Source: Fodinibius sp034521915 (GTDB lineage: Bacteria; Bacteroidota; Rhodothermia; Balneolales; Balneolaceae). From it: a DNA stretch of 64,000 bases. The notes beneath the pieces were generated by a model that worked only from the letters and a program-made list of their open reading frames with translations, did no database searches and was not told the DNA's origin. This document shows, in pieces, positions 54,517 to 62,648 of the stretch (position 1 is its first letter; each line of letters begins with the position of its first letter). The translations under genes were made by a program, and so were the position numbers. The stretch covers positions 1 to 64,000 of the forward strand of contig NZ_JAXHLU010000017.1 of the NCBI RefSeq assembly GCF_034521915.1, written 5' to 3'.

Positions 54517-55182
54517 GTGAGTGAACAGAAATATATAGCGGTTGGTGATATTCATGGTTGTTTCCATTCGATGAAAGCACTCCTGGAAAAATTGGAGCCT
54601 TTCTATGACCGGCAGTTCGTTTTTGTCGGAGATTATATAGATCGGGGTCCCGGTTCCAAACAGATCATTGATTATCTGTTGGAATTTAAGGAAAGAGTAG
54701 ACTGTGTTTTTTTACGGGGTAATCATGAACAGATGTTATTGGATGCTATCCATCACAATAAAAAGGACTTATGGTTAATGAATGGGGGCAGGGCAACTAT
54801 TGAGTCTTATGAGCCAGAACGGGGCGAAATAAAACTTCCTGATAGCCATATGGAATTTTATGAAAACACACGCTTGTATTACGATACGGAAAAATACTTT
54901 TTTGTCCATGCCGGACTTTCACCCGCGAGAACGATAGCCGATAGTATAAAAGATGAGAATGAAGTACAGGAATTTTTGTGGGAACGCTCCCATCTAAATG
55001 CTTTTGAAACTCCCTGGGAAAAGACGGTGGTATTTGGACATACGCCCAGACCGAAGCCCATCCAAAAAGAGAATATGATTGGAATTGATACCGGCTGTGT
55101 TTTTGACAGAGTGGGATATGGAAAATTAACAGCTGTGAAGTTGCCCGAAGAAGAATTTCTGCAACAAACAGCAATCGACTGA
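54517..55182 (+). CDS. PPP-type metallophosphatase (PrpE/ApaH-like)
   Basis: 221 residues, GTG start at 54517. Metal-binding motifs of PPP phosphatases: VGDIHGCFHSM (~8), FVGDYIDRGPGSKQ (~38), LRGNHEQM (~68), plus later His in FVHAGLSP and VFGHTPRPKP. Acts as a serine/threonine protein phosphatase or as a dinucleoside polyphosphate hydrolase; the sequence does not separate these. Between nusB and ychF. Confidence 0.88.
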   Translation: MSEQKYIAVGDIHGCFHSMKALLEKLEPFYDRQFVFVGDYIDRGPGSKQIIDYLLEFKERVDCVFLRGNHEQMLLDAIHHNKKDLWLMNGGRATIESYEPERGEIKLPDSHMEFYENTRLYYDTEKYFFVHAGLSPARTIADSIKDENEVQEFLWERSHLNAFETPWEKTVVFGHTPRPKPIQKENMIGIDTGCVFDRVGYGKLTAVKLPEEEFLQQTAID

Positions 55183-55228
55183 ATTTTTGCTAACTAATTT
55201 GATTAATATTTTTAAGTTTTTGTAATAC

Positions 55229-56323
55229 ATGAGTTTACGATGTGGAATTGTAGGACTTCCTAATGTAGGGAAGTCTACTTTATTTAATGCTTTAAGTGAT
55301 GCCGGTGCCGATGCGGCAAATTTTCCTTTTTGTACTATTGATCCCAATATAGGCGTGGTGCCCGTTCCCGATGAACGGCTTGATACGTTGTATGATATTG
55401 TGGGATCAGAAGAAAAAATTCCCACCAGTGTAGAATTTGTTGATATCGCCGGACTGGTGAAGGGGGCATCAGAAGGGAAGGGGAAAGGGAATGCTTTTCT
55501 ATCCCATATACGCGAAGTGGATTTGATCGTGCATGTTGTCCGCTGTTTTGATGATGAAAATGTGGTTCATGTGGAGGGAGATGTAAATCCAAAGCGTGAT
55601 ATTCACATTATTGAGGATGAGCTTATCTTGAAAGATTTGGAAACGGTTGAGAAGCGCTATGAGAAACTAAAAAAAGAAGCCAAAAGTGGAGAAAAAGAAA
55701 CGCTGGAAAAGTTAGATGTTGTAGAACGTCTGAAGGAACATCTTGAATTAGGCAATGCTGCCCGTGCATTCGACGCCGATGAAGAGGAGCGCAAAGCTTA
55801 CCGAGAACTATTTCTGCTTTCCGATAAACCGGTGCTTTATGCCTGCAATGTTTCAGAAGAAGATCTCGATGACGGAAACGAATGGGTAGAAGAGGTTAAA
55901 GAAATTGCTTCCCGTTTTGATGATGAAGTTGTAACCTTCTGTGCAAAAATAGAGGAGGAAATTGCAGAACTCGACGAAGAGGAGCGGCAGATGTTTTTGG
56001 ATGAACTTGGAGTAGAAAGTGCCGGATTGGAGCGCTTGATTCGTGCCGCTTATAAAGAGTTGGGACTAATTACTTATTTCACCACGGGTCCTAAAGAAAC
56101 ACGAGCCTGGACCGTGCGAAAAGGAGCCAAAGCACCCGAAGCGGCAGGCGTAATTCACAGTGATTTCGAACGTGGATTTATCCGTGCTGAAACTGTTAGT
56201 TATGAGACCTACAAAGAGCTCGGTTCAGAAAAGGCTATTAAAAATGCCGGAGAAATGCGTCAGGAGGGAAAAGATTACATTGTCCAGGATGGAGATGTAA
56301 TGCTTTTCCGCTTTAATGTCTGA
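55229..56323 (+). CDS. ychF: Redox-regulated ATPase YchF
   Basis: Obg-family P-loop ATPase associated with ribosomes, 364 residues. G1 GLPNVGKST (~8-16), FCTIDPNIGVVPVPDERL, G3 DIAGLVKGASEGKGKGNAFL (~68-87), VVRCFDDENVVHVEG; a coiled-coil insert in the middle, and a C-terminal TGS domain (TYFTTGPKETRAWTVRKG). Length and motifs are standard. Confidence 0.96.
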   Translation: MSLRCGIVGLPNVGKSTLFNALSDAGADAANFPFCTIDPNIGVVPVPDERLDTLYDIVGSEEKIPTSVEFVDIAGLVKGASEGKGKGNAFLSHIREVDLIVHVVRCFDDENVVHVEGDVNPKRDIHIIEDELILKDLETVEKRYEKLKKEAKSGEKETLEKLDVVERLKEHLELGNAARAFDADEEERKAYRELFLLSDKPVLYACNVSEEDLDDGNEWVEEVKEIASRFDDEVVTFCAKIEEEIAELDEEERQMFLDELGVESAGLERLIRAAYKELGLITYFTTGPKETRAWTVRKGAKAPEAAGVIHSDFERGFIRAETVSYETYKELGSEKAIKNAGEMRQEGKDYIVQDGDVMLFRFNV

Positions 56324-56407
56324 CGCTGAATAAATTAACTGCCATAAGCTAATTTATAAATCATATTGGGGAAATTTCCGAAGAAATCGGTCCGATGATT
56401 GTAGCCA

Positions 56408-56736
56408 TTATTCTTTTGTATCATCCGAACAGCAACTATATTTTTTAGGATAAATCACTAAATATTGTCCACCGTCCCCGGCCGCCTTATAGCCAATAAT
56501 AGGTCCACTTATTGATTTATCATAGGGAGCAATACTTTGCCCTAATGTAGCTTTTCTAAAACGGGCCAGTTGTTTTCTGTTATCAAATTGACCCATGATA
56601 GCATCTACTACACTGCCTTGGCTGTCGTATTCTCCTTTAATGGAGTGGCTTATATTCCTTCTCAACGACCTGTCCCAATGCAAAAGAAGGCAATACACAG
56701 AACAGTACAAATTTTCATTAAAGTAAGCTTTCTCAT
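56408..56736 (-). pseudogene. Small secreted protein of unknown function, frameshifted
   Basis: From ATG 56736 the minus strand gives a signal-peptide-like MRKLTLMKICTVLCIAFFC followed by IGTG, then a stop. In a neighbouring frame coding continues: SHSIKGEYDSQGSVVDAIMG, RKATLGQSIAPYDKS, GPIIGYKAAGDGGQYLVIYP, ending at 56408. The shift is near 56,672. Joined, this is a ~105-residue exported protein. I do not recognise the family. Confidence 0.4.
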
Positions 56737-56959
56737 AATGTGAACGCATTTTATTATAAATAGCGTCTTGATTACGAGTGGAGAAAGCCTCTGTTGCACG
56801 GTAATTTTTGATAATGTGTCCAGTCGTTAATAGCTATGATAAGATGAGATATAAAGTTTTATTCTGAAGTGGAAATTGCAGATAATGAGATAAAAAATGA
56901 ACAGAAGAGGGGCATTCAGACAAAACTATTCAAGAAAAGATGAATGTTCAGATCTATTG

Positions 56960-57547
56960 TTAATCCTGTTTAGCAGCAGTCGTATCAGTTTCGACGAACG
57001 AGAATGTTGCCGTATCGGCAGGCACATCAGAAGGTTCTATTCTATCGTGAACTACCCAGGCATTGGGGTAACGCTTTTTGATCAGGCGGGAAAATTTATT
57101 GGCTTGTTCTCTAATTTGAAAATCGCCTACATGTACTTTGAAATGCGGTTGCCGGAATGATACATATGCATCTGCTTCATAACCGGCAATGGTAGAATCA
57201 GACCACATGCGAAACGAATTAGCAACCGAATCGGCCTGTTCAACATTGCGGGTAGAAAGAATCTGTATTCGATAACCATCATATGGATTTCGATTGACCT
57301 GCTCTCCGGCCGAATCAGCCTTCAGATAGATATCGGGGATATCCTGTTTTTGGGATAGATATACGTCACTCAGGCTACTCCGGGTTTCATCAAGTACTAC
57401 TAAAAATTCAGATAATGGCTCGTCACGGTCAGTGCCCGTGGGATCTTCCTGCTCCGGAGTTGTTTGCTCCGTTGTTTTACAGCTGATGATTCCAAAAACC
57501 AACAGGATAACAAAAGAAAATGAAATGTAGCGAGAAAAATGCTTCAT
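56960..57547 (-). CDS. SPOR-domain lipoprotein
   Basis: About 195 residues from ATG 57547 (MKHFSRYISFSFVILLVFGIISC, lipobox Cys ~23); the longer open frame reaches back into the ALDH-like gene and is unlikely. A Thr/Glu/Pro-rich linker leads to a SPOR domain (GYRIQILSTRNVEQADSVANSF to HFKVHVGDFQIREQANKFSRLI, ~85-165), which binds denuded peptidoglycan glycan strands at division sites. C-terminal tail is acidic and Thr-rich. The start lies five bases below the ALDH-like stop, so the two may be co-transcribed by chance. Confidence 0.8.
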   Translation of the reverse strand: MKHFSRYISFSFVILLVFGIISCKTTEQTTPEQEDPTGTDRDEPLSEFLVVLDETRSSLSDVYLSQKQDIPDIYLKADSAGEQVNRNPYDGYRIQILSTRNVEQADSVANSFRMWSDSTIAGYEADAYVSFRQPHFKVHVGDFQIREQANKFSRLIKKRYPNAWVVHDRIEPSDVPADTATFSFVETDTTAAKQD

Positions 57548-57551
57548 AAAT

Positions 57552-58421
57552 TTATAGACCAACAGGATGCCAGGTAGTTTTCGTTTCTTGGAAATCAGTA
57601 ATGTAATAAGGGGATTGCGCTTCTTCTGACAGCCAATCCTCAACGGGTTTACGTCGGACCCGCTTAAGGTTTAAAGTGGCATTTTCATCAATTTGTTTCC
57701 GTTGATCTTGCTCAATATCCGGATCTGTATAAAAGAATGCATTCACATCTTTATGGGTGGTCATATGTTCTAAAAGTTCATCTTTAAATCCAGTTAAAAT
57801 ATTGACCACTCCGCCGGGGACGTCCGAAGAATTAAGCACTTCTGCAAAACTAATAGCGCTTAACGGATACTTTTCGGATGCCAGTATAATACAGGTATTG
57901 CCACCTACAATCACTGGAGCCATCACGGAAACCAATCCTAAAAGAGGACGTTCTTCAGGTGCCCAAATATTAACTACTCCCATCGGTTCGGGCATGGAAA
58001 AGTTGAAATGGGAACTGGAAACAGGATTTATGGTTCCAAACACCTGCTGGTATTTATCCGACCATCCAGCATAGTAGATTAGACGATCGATAGAAGCTTC
58101 AACTTCAGCCTTTGCCTTTTTTGTTTTGTATCCAATTGTTTCAAGTTCTTCAACAAATTGAGCTTTTCGCGTTTCAAGCATTTCGGCAATACGATATAAA
58201 ATTTGTCCCCGGTTATAGGCTGTTCGTCCATTCCATCCAGGTTGGGCTTCACGTGCCGCAACAACAGCATCTCTCAGATCTTTCCGAGAACATTGGCAAG
58301 CATTGGCTAAAATATTGTCATCGCCGTCGTATACTTTGTAATAGCGTCCGGATTCTGTCCGTGGAAAATTTCCACCAACATATGTTTTATAGGTTTTCAA
58401 AACTTCAATTCTATCTGACAT
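57552..58421 (-). CDS. Short ALDH-like protein lacking the catalytic cysteine
   Basis: 289 residues. N-terminal two thirds of an aldehyde dehydrogenase fold: YKTYVGGNFPRTESGRYYKVYD, AREAQPGWNGRTAYNRGQILYRIAEMLE, PMGVVNIWAPEERPLLGLVSVMAPVIVGGNTCIILASE (seen in part), DVPGGVVNILTG. It then leaves the family before the usual catalytic Cys, and ends in an unrelated basic tail (KRVRRKPVEDWLSEEAQ). A functional enzyme is unlikely. It follows a complete ALDH and deoC, like the C-terminal non-catalytic ALDH domain of ALDH16 proteins; it may be a stable structural partner of the upstream ALDH. Confidence 0.75.
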   Translation of the reverse strand: MSDRIEVLKTYKTYVGGNFPRTESGRYYKVYDGDDNILANACQCSRKDLRDAVVAAREAQPGWNGRTAYNRGQILYRIAEMLETRKAQFVEELETIGYKTKKAKAEVEASIDRLIYYAGWSDKYQQVFGTINPVSSSHFNFSMPEPMGVVNIWAPEERPLLGLVSVMAPVIVGGNTCIILASEKYPLSAISFAEVLNSSDVPGGVVNILTGFKDELLEHMTTHKDVNAFFYTDPDIEQDQRKQIDENATLNLKRVRRKPVEDWLSEEAQSPYYITDFQETKTTWHPVGL

Positions 58422-58518
58422 AATTATAAATTTTGAAAGAACACGGATTCAGCTGATACAATTGCTCTCCACAGGTTAATCTGTTAAGTCCGTGTTATTC
58501 ATGTTCAATTAAAAATTT

Positions 58519-60039
58519 CTATTTCAAATTTACATATGGATACAACCCGTGCAGTCCGCCTTCACGGCCTTCACCGCTTTCCTTGTAGCCGCCAAACGGA
58601 GAAGTTGGATCAAATTTGTTATATGTATTTGACCAAACCACACCGTTACGAATTTTACTGCCGGTTTTAAAGATCTTGGATCCTTTGTCTGTCCATACCC
58701 CGCCCGCTAATCCATAGGGCGTATTGTTTGCTTTTTCGATTCCTTCCTCGGCCGTACGAAATGTTTGGATAGTTAATACCGGTCCAAAAATTTCTTCCTG
58801 TACAATGCGATTCGACTGTCCAACATTGGTAAACAGGGTAGGGCGGCAGAAATAACCTGTTTCGGGAATTTGGCAAGAACTTTGATACATCTCGGCCCCT
58901 TCGTTAACCCCAATTTCGAGATACTCATTGATTTTGTTGTATTGCTGCTCCGAATTAATGGCACCGACGTCGGTATTTTTATCAAGCGGATCACCAACGA
59001 TCAGCGTTTCCATACGATCGCGAAGTTTTTGAATTACTGTATCGGCAACGCCTTCTTGAACAAACAGGCGCGAACCGGCACAGCAAACATGCCCTTGGTT
59101 AAAGAATATTGCGTTGACAATACCTTCAACAGCTTGATCCAGAGGAGCATCCTCAAAAATGATGTTCGGTCCCTTACCGCCAAGTTCCAGCGTATAGCGT
59201 TTGTCCGTTCCTGCCAACGACTTTTTGATGATCTTTCCAACTTCGGTGGATCCCGTAAAAGCAATTTTGTCGATATCATCGTGATTAACGATCGCAGATC
59301 CCGTTTGTCCAGCACCGGTAACAATATTAACCACACCATCGGGTAGGCCGGCATCCTTACAGAGCTCTGCAAATTTGAGTGCTGTAAGCGATGTGGTCTC
59401 TGCCGGCTTAAGGACCACTGTATTGCCCGTTGCAAGGGCAGGAGCAATTTTCCAGGCCAGCATCAGCAAGGGAAAATTCCAGGGAATAATCTGTCCGGCT
59501 ACTCCAAGCGGCTCGGCCTTTTTACCGGGAAATGCATAGTCAAGCTTGTCAGCCCAGCCAGCGTAGTAAAAGAAATGAGCAGCAGCGAGTGGAACGTCAA
59601 CATCACGCGATTCCCGAATTGGCTTACCGCCATCCATACTTTCGAGTATGGCAAATTCACGAGCGCGTTCCTGAATAAGTCGGGCTATTCGGAATATATA
59701 TTTTCCGCGTTCTTTTGCTTCCAGCGTAGACCAGCTTTTATCAAAAGCCTTGCGCGCTGCTTTTACCGCCTTGTCAATATCCTGCTGGGTAGCTTCGGCA
59801 AAAGAGGTCAGTTTTTCTTCTGTTGCTGGATTCAAGGAATCAAAATAGCGACCCTTTTCGGGAGCAACGAACTCCCCGTCAATAAATAGATCATACTGAT
59901 CTTTATACTCAACATGATCGGCACTTTGAGGAGCATCATCATACTCCCAAAAGCCATCAAAATTCAGCTTTGAACTTGGAGATGTAGGTTTAAATGGCTT
60001 TTCTTCAACAGCTTCAGCTTGTTTAGAGTCTTCAGACAT
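58519..60039 (-). CDS. Aldehyde dehydrogenase
   Basis: Oxidises an aldehyde to the acid with NAD(P)+. 506 residues and complete: cofactor segment IIPWNFPLLMLAWKIAPALATGNTVVLKPAE (seen in part), GSTEVGKII, ELGGKGPNIIFED with the general-base Glu (~285), and the catalytic cysteine in NQGHVCCAGSRLFVQ (~316). ALDH C-terminus FGGYKESGEGREGG is present. Between deoC and the ALDH-like gene, so acetaldehyde from deoxyribose 5-phosphate cleavage is a likely substrate. Confidence 0.9.
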   Translation of the reverse strand: MSEDSKQAEAVEEKPFKPTSPSSKLNFDGFWEYDDAPQSADHVEYKDQYDLFIDGEFVAPEKGRYFDSLNPATEEKLTSFAEATQQDIDKAVKAARKAFDKSWSTLEAKERGKYIFRIARLIQERAREFAILESMDGGKPIRESRDVDVPLAAAHFFYYAGWADKLDYAFPGKKAEPLGVAGQIIPWNFPLLMLAWKIAPALATGNTVVLKPAETTSLTALKFAELCKDAGLPDGVVNIVTGAGQTGSAIVNHDDIDKIAFTGSTEVGKIIKKSLAGTDKRYTLELGGKGPNIIFEDAPLDQAVEGIVNAIFFNQGHVCCAGSRLFVQEGVADTVIQKLRDRMETLIVGDPLDKNTDVGAINSEQQYNKINEYLEIGVNEGAEMYQSSCQIPETGYFCRPTLFTNVGQSNRIVQEEIFGPVLTIQTFRTAEEGIEKANNTPYGLAGGVWTDKGSKIFKTGSKIRNGVVWSNTYNKFDPTSPFGGYKESGEGREGGLHGLYPYVNLK

Positions 60040-60114
60040 AACGATAAAATCTATAAAGTTAATTAATCATTTCGAATATCAGGAGCACATTTGAGGATCA
60101 GATGATGGCTATAT

Positions 60115-61044
60115 TTAATCGTTTGAAAAATATTCAACACCCTGGTAAACGCCGGTTTGCTGTTTTACAATCTGCATCAAAAGGTCATTGGTAAGTGAAC
60201 TGGCGCCAAAGCGAAAGTATTTGGGCGTTAACCAATCGGTGCCCAGCGTTTCCTTAACAAGCACTAAATACTGAATGGCTTGTTTTGCTTTGCGAATCCC
60301 GCCCGCCGGTTTCATTCCCACCATGCGGCCGGTATCATAAAAGTAGTCGCGAATTGCTTCCAACATTACTAATGTTACCGGCTGTGTAGCAGCAGGTTTT
60401 ATCTTTCCGGTGGATGTTTTGATAAAATCAGCCCCGGCGTGCATGGCCAGATCGCTTGCTTTTCGAACGTTTTCATAGGTTTGCAGTTCGCCGGTCTCCA
60501 AGATCACTTTAAGGTGAGCATCTCCACAGGCTTCTTTAACAGCGACAATCTCATCGTAAACATAACTGTAGTTGCCTTTCAGAAATTCACCGCGGGATAT
60601 CACCATATCTACCTCATCAGCGCCATCTTCGACGACTTGTTTCGTTTCTTCAAGTTTGGCGTCGAGCGTAGTCATTCCGCTGGGAAAAGCCGTAGCTACA
60701 CTGGCAATATTAATATCTGTGCCGCGCAATGCTTTTTTTGCTACTGGTACCATATTGGGATACACACAAACAGCAGCTACGGTAGGTAGATCCGGAAGTG
60801 CAGCATGAGGTTCCTTAGCCTTTTGACAGAGCTGAATAACCTTACCCGGGGTATCCATACCCTCCAGCGTGGTGAGGTCGATCATGCTTAGAGCCAGCTT
60901 AAGGGCCTGTATCTTAGATTCCTTTTTGATACTTCTGGAATTGAGCCGTGCTACCCGTTCTTCAACACCAACTTCATCGATGGGTACCGTTTTTGTGACT
61001 TCAGAAATCTTCAAAATAAAATTGTTCTTTGTTAATACTGACAA
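60115..61044 (-). CDS. deoC: Deoxyribose-phosphate aldolase
   Basis: Splits 2-deoxyribose 5-phosphate into acetaldehyde and glyceraldehyde 3-phosphate. 309 residues, long form. Motifs: IDLTTLEGMDTPGKVIQLC, AAVCVYPNMVPVAKKAL, DEVDMVISRGEFLKGNY, LKVILETGEL (with Lys), ADFIKTSTGKIKPAATQPV carrying the Schiff-base Lys (~208), and VGMKPAGGIRKAKQA. Followed in the same direction by the two ALDH genes. Confidence 0.95.
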   Translation of the reverse strand: MSVLTKNNFILKISEVTKTVPIDEVGVEERVARLNSRSIKKESKIQALKLALSMIDLTTLEGMDTPGKVIQLCQKAKEPHAALPDLPTVAAVCVYPNMVPVAKKALRGTDINIASVATAFPSGMTTLDAKLEETKQVVEDGADEVDMVISRGEFLKGNYSYVYDEIVAVKEACGDAHLKVILETGELQTYENVRKASDLAMHAGADFIKTSTGKIKPAATQPVTLVMLEAIRDYFYDTGRMVGMKPAGGIRKAKQAIQYLVLVKETLGTDWLTPKYFRFGASSLTNDLLMQIVKQQTGVYQGVEYFSND

Positions 61045-61231
61045 GCGTCAAGCGTTGTGTAAAAATGTACTATTACATCCTTTTGAAGGTAAGAATAGAT
61101 TGTAATTCCCCCAAAATATAACGACTAATTAATCGAGGTAATGAATTTCTGGAGCTTCACAAGTTGTAGGATATTTCCTTATACCATGGTAGAATAGAAT
61201 TTCGTATGCTAAAAGTTGTAAACCTAAAAAA

Positions 61232-61239
61232 GGGGAGGT
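61232..61239 (+). promoter_or_regulatory. Strong Shine-Dalgarno before a TTG start
   Basis: AGGGGAGG four bases before TTG 61243. It decides the TTG start of the HEAT-like gene: the ATG two bases on is out of frame and stops at once. Confidence 0.65.
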
Positions 61240-61242
61240 CAA

Positions 61243-61929
61243 TTGAATGAGATAGAGAGCTATGAGAAGTCATTAATTAACATGTCGCCCAAAATATGGG
61301 CAACATTTCTTATGGACAATGCTTTTGTATCGGGAAATAAAATTAATGTTGAGTTGGCAGAGACATTTTCCCGAGTAGGTACTTTGATGGACTTTAAACA
61401 CTTTGTCTGCATCGATCATGTAGAAGCACCTGAGGGTTCAGCGGATGCTTTTTTAACGTACTGTGGAGTGTTGGGCTACGGGGTATATTTGTCGAAATAT
61501 TACGATCAGGGATTACTTGAACAGCTTCGAATAAAGGCCAATGATCCCAGATTAACTGTTCGGCAAGCAGTGATTAAAGCCTTGCAATATATCGGAAGGA
61601 AAAATTTTCGGCGGCTTTTTAAATATATGGATGAGTGGAAAAATGGAACTCCTTTGGAACAGCGAGCCTGTCTGGCTGCTGTTTGTTCTTCAGGTATCAT
61701 GAAAGATCAGGAGGCTATGCTTGAGGCACTGGAATTGTTGGAATGGGTTACGGCCACGTTTATAGAGGATATTAATTGGGATCAAAATTATAAATTATTG
61801 CAAGATGAGGTCGCTCGATGCTGGTCTGTTTTGGTAGCTGAAAATCCCACAAAGGGAAAACAGAGGATGGAGCGGTGGATGAAAGAACGGCATCCTTTGG
61901 TAAGTAGCATTATGAAAAAAGTTTACTAA
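61243..61929 (+). CDS. HEAT-like repeat protein of unknown function
   Basis: 228 residues, no signal peptide. Predominantly helical; a central part (LLEQLRIKANDPRLTVRQAVIKALQYIGRKNFRRLFKYMDEW, seen in part, ~88-130) resembles HEAT repeats like those in DNA alkylation repair-type and scaffold proteins. The rest (DAFLTYCGVLGYGVYLSKYYDQG, EQRACLAAVCSS, LELLEWVTATFIEDINWDQN) is unrecognised. TTG start chosen because of the strong ribosome-binding site. It stands alone between gaps. Confidence 0.6.
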   Translation: MNEIESYEKSLINMSPKIWATFLMDNAFVSGNKINVELAETFSRVGTLMDFKHFVCIDHVEAPEGSADAFLTYCGVLGYGVYLSKYYDQGLLEQLRIKANDPRLTVRQAVIKALQYIGRKNFRRLFKYMDEWKNGTPLEQRACLAAVCSSGIMKDQEAMLEALELLEWVTATFIEDINWDQNYKLLQDEVARCWSVLVAENPTKGKQRMERWMKERHPLVSSIMKKVY

Positions 61930-62156
61930 AAGATTCATTACAGGCTCTTGAGCAAGGGTGGGCAACAAGGTGGTTACATAAGCTTCGACATTCTGATAAT
62001 GGTTAATCCCACAATAGTAATAGATCAAATAACTACAAATGACGTTTGTTTTCGAGGAATTTGAGATTTATACTGCTAATAGTTGACTAATTTATTGGAG
62101 GTTTAGAGAGAGTTAAGCTTCAGAGTTTAGGGAGATGCTTTGAAGTGGTGCGTCCG

Positions 62157-62187
62157 GGAGATGGGATAACCCCCATCTCCTTTTTTT
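62157..62187 (+). terminator. Terminator in the 61.9-62.6 kb gap
   Basis: GGAGATGGG and CCCATCTCC, 6-base loop, then seven T. It may end the HEAT-like transcript or a short non-coding RNA. The rest of the 61,930-62,648 gap is AT-rich with no gene I can support. Confidence 0.75.
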
Positions 62188-62648
62188 ATGTCTTAATTTT
62201 TTTGTGTTTGAGAGGCATATATTTCTTTAGCCACTTACGGATAATATTTGCTACTTCTTCTTGTTTTCCGGCTTATTCAAACAAGTGAGAAGCTCTTGGG
62301 ATGATACTTATCTGTTATACCTCTCTATATGAAAAATTTTATCGAATGCGGTTAAATTTTTTGTAGAACATATAATTCATTTTTTTGCAGAATGATCAAG
62401 ATTATGTAAGAAATACCCTGTAAGGATTTTTGGTGAATTTTTAATTTGAGACCGATGTATAGATGTAAGGGATATACCTACATCTTGTAGGGGATCTTTT
62501 ATTATTTTTCTTGTATTAACTGATTAGTATAGTAAATTAAAATTTTATTCAGCTGTTATAGTCATATATTGAATTTAACAATTGTAATGAAGTTGTAAGG
62601 GTAAATTTCGTGTGAATAAGGAGTATTATCCTTTAAAAGGGAGTAAAA

